A stretch of DNA of 64,000 bases, from assembly GCA_033977485.1 (NCBI GenBank), contig CM066991.1, positions 130,157,999-130,221,998 on the forward strand, written 5' to 3'. Under the pieces are notes generated by a model. It was not told where the DNA came from, searched no databases, and saw only the letters and a list, made by a program, of their open reading frames with translations. The DNA comes from Hydrangea macrophylla. Lineage: Eukaryota; Streptophyta; Magnoliopsida; Cornales; Hydrangeaceae. The position numbers were made by a program, and so were the translations under genes. This document shows, piece after piece, positions 57,762 to 64,000 of the stretch. Numbering within the stretch: the first letter of the stretch is position 1; each line of letters opens with the position of its first letter.

Positions 57762-58340
57762 GGGTTAAATACATTTTGCACTCCCAGTTTGAATCTTGTG
57801 TCAAAATGGTGTTTAAAATTTCAATTTTATCAATTTAGTCCTTCAAGTTTGCAAATTTTCCAATCCACTCCAAACCCTCACTTTCTGTCAAAAAACTAAC
57901 AAACATTAGGGCACAACAGTCTTTTCACCATTTATATACTTCTTTGTTTTGTGTGAACCCAATCGATATATACGAGATATATTGTGTTACGTATATGGTG
58001 TCCGGCTCCAGTGCGCACTGTGTAAACGTATTGGGAGCCTTAATTAAACCTATTAACGAGCATTTTCACGAGCTTGTTTGCTAACCTTAATCGATCGTGT
58101 TCACGAGTTCAAATGAGCGAGCCGAGCCTAGTCTTTATCGAGCCAAGTTCCAAACCCTTGTTGAGCGGCTCTGCTTGTGTCCACCCCTGGCCACATGTAT
58201 GTTAGTCTTTTTAACAGAAAGTGATGATTGGAGTGAATTGGAATAATTTGTAAAGTTGAAGGCTTAAACTGACAAAATTAAAACTTTAGGATTTATTTGA
58301 CACAGGGACCAAACTTGGGGGTGTAAACTATATTTAACCC
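57762..58340. mobile_element. MULE non-autonomous element (579 bp) with nested hAT-like fragment
   Basis: Long inverted ends GGGTTAAATACATTTTGCAC and GTGTAAACTATATTTAACCC, with the 9-bp duplication AATTTTGAA (57753-57761 and 58341-58349). The middle (about 58020-58195) holds a GGCTCG-type hAT fragment ending in CCACCCCTGG. Confidence 0.85.
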
Positions 58341-58349
58341 AATTTTGAA

Positions 58350-60294
58350 AAATGTAAACTATCTACTCGAAGCGATCACTTATAATTAATTGTTGATTCC
58401 GAAAAATTATCCCAAACGCGGTATGAAAAATACTACGATAAGGATAATTCGAACTCTACTAGTAGTCTAGTATGCTATTTTCAAGTGTACATAAATTGTG
58501 CACAAATGAGTTGATTTTCTTATAGGATTTGATTTGATTAAGTTTTATTAATTAGAGATTTTTGATTGAGATTAAAAATACTAATTATTTATTTAAACTC
58601 AATCAATGCAAATGAGTGATTTTTTTTTTTTTTTTTTTGGGACCAAAATTCTATTTCGTTTTTAGGTCAATTTATTACCATACCATTATTAAATATAACT
58701 ATTATTAGAAGCAATTTGCATACAATTATTGTAATTTTGGTTAAGCAAAGTTAACATTACTAGAGAAAACACAGTTTTTTTCTCTAGCAATTTTTACGAG
58801 TAATTTTTTTTTTTCTGCTTTGGTCAATGGTATGATTTGGTGCGTTTGCTTTTTCATTTTTGCGCATAACTCTAACCAGGTTTTAGGGGGGAAGAAAGCC
58901 TGGATATTAGAGGGAAAGTGAGATTACGATATGAATTACAGTTTTAGAGAGAGAGAAAAGGTGTGAAGGGGGAAGGGATGTTACTCAACAATGATGATGA
59001 AGGTGACAGTGCAAGCTAGTCCTTTTTCACCTTTTGATTTCTTTTTTTTCAACATCTTCCTTCCCCCCTCTTAATGTTTGACTAAGATTGAAATACTGAT
59101 CATCACGTGGGGCCTTCTCTTCTCTGATGCCGTTCTAATAATTTTGTGGTTTGGCTCGTTTTTGTCAAAGGTTGAGGGCTACCCGCCTACCCATATATGC
59201 CAAAGGCTTCCGGCTGCACCAAGTGCTACTGGCAGTATCAGGTAATCAGGCTTTAAAGTGCAATTAATATGTATATTTGAATTTTAAATCTAAAAAAATT
59301 ATGAATTATCACTGTGGTGGGATAGGCCGTGGCTCAACGGAGCAGTCTGTGATTTTTTTTTTTTTTTTTTTAACTTAAAATTTCAGTACTCATACGTAAT
59401 GTGCTTTAGAGTATATCACCTCTGGATGACTTCGGATTCTCAATCACACTGGCTTTCGGCAGCACCTAAGTGGTGCTAACAGTATCTTGCAAATAAACTA
59501 TATACATATACATATTTATATATTTCAAATTTATTGTAGTTCTATCACCACCACCACCACCACCACGTAGATGCCACCGGAGAGGCCTTACAGCCAAGGA
59601 TCGGTGCTGTCTCTGGCTAAGCATCTTGTAATTGCTCACAATTTTCATTTCTCTTTTTATACACAATACATCATTAATGAAACTTACATGATTGATTATG
59701 GTATACACAAACTATCATCTACAGTAACATTGTAATCATCACTTGGTTTTAGCAAATTAATTTTTTTTTTTTTTTTTTAAATTTTTCAATATAAATATTT
59801 TTCTTATTGAACCAATTTATCAATAAATAAAAAAAAATAAAAAAAAATGAAACGAGCCTAAAAGGAGAAGATCTGATAATTCCTTTTTATTTCATTTTCA
59901 GAGAAAATGAATTGTTATTCCGGCCCGTATCCTACAAAATAGTGACATATATACATGTGTAAGAGAGGGATGTAATGCAGTGACAAAAATAGCATATTTA
60001 TAGACTTTTAAGAAGATTGGAGGAAAAAAACCATACTGATTTAAAAGGAGGGTACTTTGTTATTTTCGAATTAGTATTATTGATATAACTGTAACCATTT
60101 TCTTCCAATAAATCGTATATGCAAGAGAAAAGAACTATTTTGCAACCAATAACATTACAGATGTCCAACAGTTGGGGAATTTGTAATTTGAAAATGAAAT
60201 GTTACTTATCAAACCCATTACAATACCAATATTCATAAAGAATGCATAGAAGTTCGAACTTGACCTAACCACAATTGAATTCCTATGGACATGA
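58350..60294. other. AT-rich DNA, no gene seen
   Basis: T tracts (58620-58638, 59350-59370, 59760-59778) and a short (CAC)n at about 59546-59566. A GGCTTCCGGCTGCACCAAGTG segment near 59205 is echoed at 59450-59480. Nothing coding. Confidence 0.5.
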
Positions 60295-60303
60295 TTTTTA
60301 TTT

Positions 60304-61287
60304 AGGTAAATTATAATTACACCCACTGTACTTTAAGAGTTGTGACAATTTGGTTTCTATGATTTCAATTTTTGCAATTTACACCCTATAGTTTAAAAAT
60401 TGTGCAAAATTCACCCAATTACAAAGTAAACAAGGGCACAATGAGAATATCACAATATTTCCAGTCCAAAATTACCCTATTTGTCCATAGACCTAGGAGT
60501 GTAGTTCAATGGGACTAGAAGCTTATACGGGGGTTTTTGGACAGCGCCCCCACTAGATTTTTTTGAGTAAAATTTGTATAATTTATGTGATTTTTTCTAC
60601 AAACTAATTTATCACATAAATTACTTACAATCTTTTAAATAATCCGATATACTTAAAGCTTATAGTAATTTGATAATATCTTATAATCTTTTAAACAATC
60701 TGATACACTTAAAGATGGACACCCATTGTCACACAAATATCAAAGTGAAATTAATAAAAATAAATAAAAAATTAAGCTTATAATACAAAATTTCTGTGAA
60801 AAATTATGGGATAGATTAGTTTGTACAAAAAAAAAAACAGAATTATACTATTTCTATCCAAAAAAATAAATAAATAAATATTACGGGTTAGGGCGTTGCC
60901 TTTGATTCCCCGTATAAGTTTCTGCTCCCACTGAACTAAACTTTTGGGTCAGTCCCTGCACATAGGGTCATTTTGGGCCGAAAATAATATGATATTCCCA
61001 TTGTGCCCTCACTTATTTTGTAATTGGGTGAATTTTGCACAATTTTTAAACTATAGAGTGTAAATTGTCAAAATTGAAACTATAGAGAGCAAACTGTCAC
61101 AACCCTTAAACTACGATAGCATTTTTGCTCACCCAAACATCCAATTGGCCAATGCAGTAGGACCCAGGACTGAACAATGAGTATTTAATGTTGTTTAATT
61201 CTGAGTCCCATTACATCGACTAATGGGATACTTGGATAAATATTAAATATTTTCTTAAACTACAGGACTATAATTTGCAATTTACCC
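60304..61287. mobile_element. MULE non-autonomous element (984 bp) with long inverted arms
   Basis: Ends AGGTAAATTATAATTACACC and GCAAATTTACCC-type sequence are inverted, and arms of 150 bp or more pair (60340-60470 with 60985-61110). The 9-bp target duplication TTTTTATTT lies at 60295-60303 and 61288-61296. A second inverted-repeat element is nested at 60501-60941. Confidence 0.8.
60501..60941. mobile_element. nested inverted-repeat element
   Basis: TTCAATGGGACTAGAAGCTT at the left and AAGTTTCTGCTCCCACTGAA at the right are inverted, each next to a TATACGGGG/CCCCGTATA arm. No clear target duplication. Confidence 0.6.
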
Positions 61288-61296
61288 TTTTTATTT

Positions 61297-62411
61297 TCTT
61301 CTTAACCAGTTGTCAATAGCAATTTCATGTAAATAAAAAGTTAAATTGGGAAATAATAATAGATCCAAATATTGTTCAATTGTCGAGAAGTGTAGTAGGC
61401 CCCTCTTGTTCCCTTGTTCAGCCTATTGTCCCATCAAACAGGGTCCCATAAGGTATCCCAGCCTCCCAGGACCCAGAAAGAACAAAACTCCGATCTTTTT
61501 AATTACGATAGAGCCACTAACAGAAGCAAACAAAGGACGTTAAACGTAAAGAGTAATACGGAGTACTCAATTTTTTATTTTAAAAAGTGTTTTGCAATTA
61601 GTATTAGTACAATATTAAATTTAGCCCCACTGTTATATTACGGAGGATTTTGAAAATGGATATGTTTGGCACACACTTTTTGACACATTATACTAAAGGA
61701 CGGAGCTTAGTGAAGTCAGGCAAGGCCGGATGATTTTGCAAAATTTGTTATTCTACCCTATAAATTTGTGATAATTATACATACATATATTTGGCCCCAG
61801 CAAATGTTTTGAATGAATAAGATATTTATGATTATTATAAAGTTTTGAAATTTACTTACTTATTAACCCCTTCAATATAATAACTTTTACATAATATTCC
61901 ATGCTAATATACACATTGTAACCTAATCCACCTTAACCATTAATGAAGTTATAAATTCCAAATAAAGAGAAACTGAACTAATATTGACCAATTCTAATTT
62001 AACTCACTCTAAATATTTGGTTCAACACGTTGATTTTTTTTTTTTTTTTTCACTTCTCAGTTCAGCTCAAAGTCTAATTGATTTAACACAAATCCAAGCG
62101 TTACGAATTACAGCATGTGATCAGACTTTAGTATTGGAAAAGAGTGACAATATACACAAATAGACCTTAAAACAATGTATAAAAATATCTCTAAAAAAAT
62201 TCGCTTTGGGGGCGTTGCTCCCAAAACCCGTTTTGGCCCTTTTACAAGCAAACATAGGGAACTGTGTACTGCCCACCCACACCCCACCCCCTCTCTGGCT
62301 CCACCCCTGATTACTTACACAGCACACATGATATATGTATTTAAAGTTAGAGTGTTAAAAATTGTGTGTACAGTAGTACTCTTTTGAAAATACTTTTACA
62401 ATAAAAATTTA
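61297..62411. other. AT-rich DNA with a DNA-transposon-like end
   Basis: CTCTGGCTCCACCCCTGATT at 62291-62310 looks like the end of a TIR element related to the CAGGGGCG ends in the LUL intron. Its partner was not found. No gene. Confidence 0.4.
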
Positions 62412-62663
62412 CTCCCTCTATCCTTGATTTTGAGTCCTACATTCCATTTTTGGATGTCCCAAAATTAGTGTCCATTTTCCTAAATTGGTAAACAATTTTT
62501 ACTTACTTTCTAAAACTAACTTTCCTTGAAATCTACACTAAGACAAAACTAAAAAAATTATAGTAATGATTAGGGTAATTGTGAAAAGTAGGTGTAGCTT
62601 CTTTTTATCCCTTTAATAAATTGAGTTGCCAAAAATGAACTTAAAAAAAAGAAACGGAAGGAG
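62412..62663. mobile_element. Stowaway-like MITE (copy 5)
   Basis: CTCCCTCTATCCTTGATTTT against GAAACGGAAGGAG, TA at 62410-62411 and 62664-62665. It keeps the same internal segments (CCTTGAAATCTACACTAAGA) as copy 2. Confidence 0.82.
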
Positions 62664-63094
62664 TAAAAAATATTACATTACCCTAAACGTAATAATGAGG
62701 GTATAGAGAGGCGTAAAACCAAATAATTACAAGAAATAAAAAATAAAAAAGAAAAAGAAAAGAAAAAGAAAAAGAAAAAGAGAAGGGAGTGGAGGTCAGT
62801 GTAGTTTTCGTACCATCGAAGGATTAAAACAAATCAGACATCAAAACCATCGAACGGCGTAAAGTAGCGGATTCCTTTTCTGTTCACAACGCACATGCTG
62901 TAACGATCGTACCCTCGAGCTTCACGATTACTTGAATTACTTAATTGTACTTTGTCCAACTAAATTTTCGATTCTTTTCATTAGGTTGAAGGTACAACAA
63001 AATTATTATTGTGTACCGAAGAATTTTCATTCATACTAATTCTAAGATAAGTGCACATTTCTTTTCCAAGCGAAAAAAACAAAGGTGCAAATTT

Positions 63095-63372
63095 TTTTTT
63101 TGAATGTCCCATAATAAGTATCAAATTACCTAAATTGGTATATTTTGTATAATTTGTACTTATTTTTCAAAACTAGCCTTATAATAAAGATAAGTGTAGC
63201 ATTTATCTGTGATCCCAAAATAAATAAAAAGTCAAACACCATCATATCTAAGGGAAAATTGAAAAGAGACTTTTTAATGAACCAAAAAAAAATATATATA
63301 TATATATATTATACAATTTTCTTAAAAAATGTGCAAAATGTAACTAAACACTTATTTTGGAACGGAGGGAGT
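63095..63372. mobile_element. decayed Stowaway-like MITE (copy 6)
   Basis: The right end AACGGAGGGAG is followed by TA; the left end is lost near 63095. A (TA)n tract lies at 63291-63309. Confidence 0.55.
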
Positions 63373-63491
63373 AGTATTATTTATTCCTGCGGGAGTATTT
63401 TTGCTTATAATGATAATATAGGGACAAAATTGGAATTGAATAGAACACATGTCGTCTACTGGAGGCCCAGTGTGAGCAAAAATACTATGTA

Positions 63492-63687
63492 CTCGCTCCA
63501 TCCTAAATTAAGAATTCTTGATTTCATTTTTTGATGTCCCATTTTAAAAGCTTCTTTAAAATATCAATATACTTTAACTACATATTTTTTCAAAAGGTCA
63601 ATAATAGAAAGTTATAAAATATCATAACAATCAAATATATTCCCTTAAAAAAATTAAAATTCTCAAAAGGAATTCTTAATATGGGAT
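63492..63687. mobile_element. decayed Stowaway-like MITE (copy 7)
   Basis: The left end CTCGCTCCATCCTAAATTAA keeps the family form. The right end (GGAATTCTTAATATGGGA) is shortened. Confidence 0.5.
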
Positions 63688-63725
63688 AATGCTGATACAT
63701 ATCCTCAAAAGAAAATGATCTGGAG

Positions 63726-63891
63726 TAATGCTAGGTATACACACTTTTTAACATAGCTTTAAATGTATATATCCTGTGTTGTGTAATAGGTGTACAGAAA
63801 AGTGTGAAAAATTCAAACAACACAAGATACATGCATTTAAAACATAGTGTGTCAAAAAGTGTGTAGAAAAGTCTGTATGCCTAACATTATT
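63726..63891. mobile_element. MITE, family E (copy 2)
   Basis: TAATGCTAGGTATACACACT at the left is inverted relative to GTCTGTATGCCTAACATTA at the right. The central ATACATGCATTTAAA is shared with the copy at 16072. A partial further copy of the right half follows to the end of the window. Confidence 0.65.
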
Positions 63892-64000
63892 AGATTGAAA
63901 GTGTGTACAAAAGTACGTATGTCTAAAATTCAAACAGTACAAGGTACATGCGCAAGGTACATGCATTGATTGCTAAAGGAGATGATTGCATTGAGACGGA

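Noticed and set aside
59329..59362. tRNA-like text (GTGGCTCAACGGAGCAGTC)
   Set aside because: No cloverleaf can be drawn from the following poly-T sequence; chance similarity.

Overview
This is a 64 kb piece of plant nuclear DNA, almost certainly from a eudicot. It is AT-rich, its genes are split by introns with plant-type GT/AG sites, and the space between genes is packed with plant transposable elements (Ty1/copia elements, large solo LTRs, a TRIM, a tRNA-derived SINE, and MULE, hAT, PIF/Harbinger and Stowaway MITEs). There are no operons, tRNA or rRNA genes, or CRISPR arrays. I could not name the species. I find four host protein genes, all on the + strand. (1) 3953-12008: a nine-exon TVP38/TMEM64-type (VTT domain) membrane protein of 274 aa. 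(2) 13249-13722: an intronless 157-aa plant protein of unknown function. (3) 16626-35406: a three-exon RING-HCa E3 ubiquitin ligase of 377 aa of the LOG2-LIKE (LUL3/LUL4) group, with a first intron of 17,048 bp. (4) 46430-48486: a three-exon heavy-metal-associated isoprenylated plant protein (HIPP) of 509 aa ending in the CaaX box CTVM. From memory, the TVP38, LUL and HIPP genes are also neighbours in Arabidopsis (At5g19070-At5g19080-At5g19090, and the duplicate pair At3g06140-At3g06130), so this looks like an old conserved block whose spacing has been stretched here by transposons. Layout: 1-3.5 kb holds decayed repeat DNA. A MITE and a SINE with a 12-bp target duplication lie just upstream of the TVP38 gene. 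12-16.6 kb holds gene 2, a LINE RNase H relic, microsatellites and a MITE. 17.1-34.2 kb is LUL intron 1, a layered transposon stack. In it a 4.05-kb PIF/Harbinger-like element sits in a LINE relic with a clean TTA duplication and carries a captured exon of an STE24-type CAAX protease gene. Further on, an 8.6-kb copia element with a GTTAC target duplication contains both a 2.35-kb solo LTR and a 0.92-kb TRIM. 35.4-46 kb is intergenic, with MITEs, microsatellites and a copia relic. After the HIPP gene, 48.5-64 kb has no host gene that I can see. It holds Stowaway, hAT and MULE elements, a copia LTR split by a hAT MITE and a 2.9-kb solo LTR, and a hAT element that appears to carry a gene fragment. 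The four host genes do not form a pathway that the sequence can prove. The most notable item is the gene-fragment-carrying Harbinger element in the LUL intron. I did not find a new multi-gene system and do not claim one.
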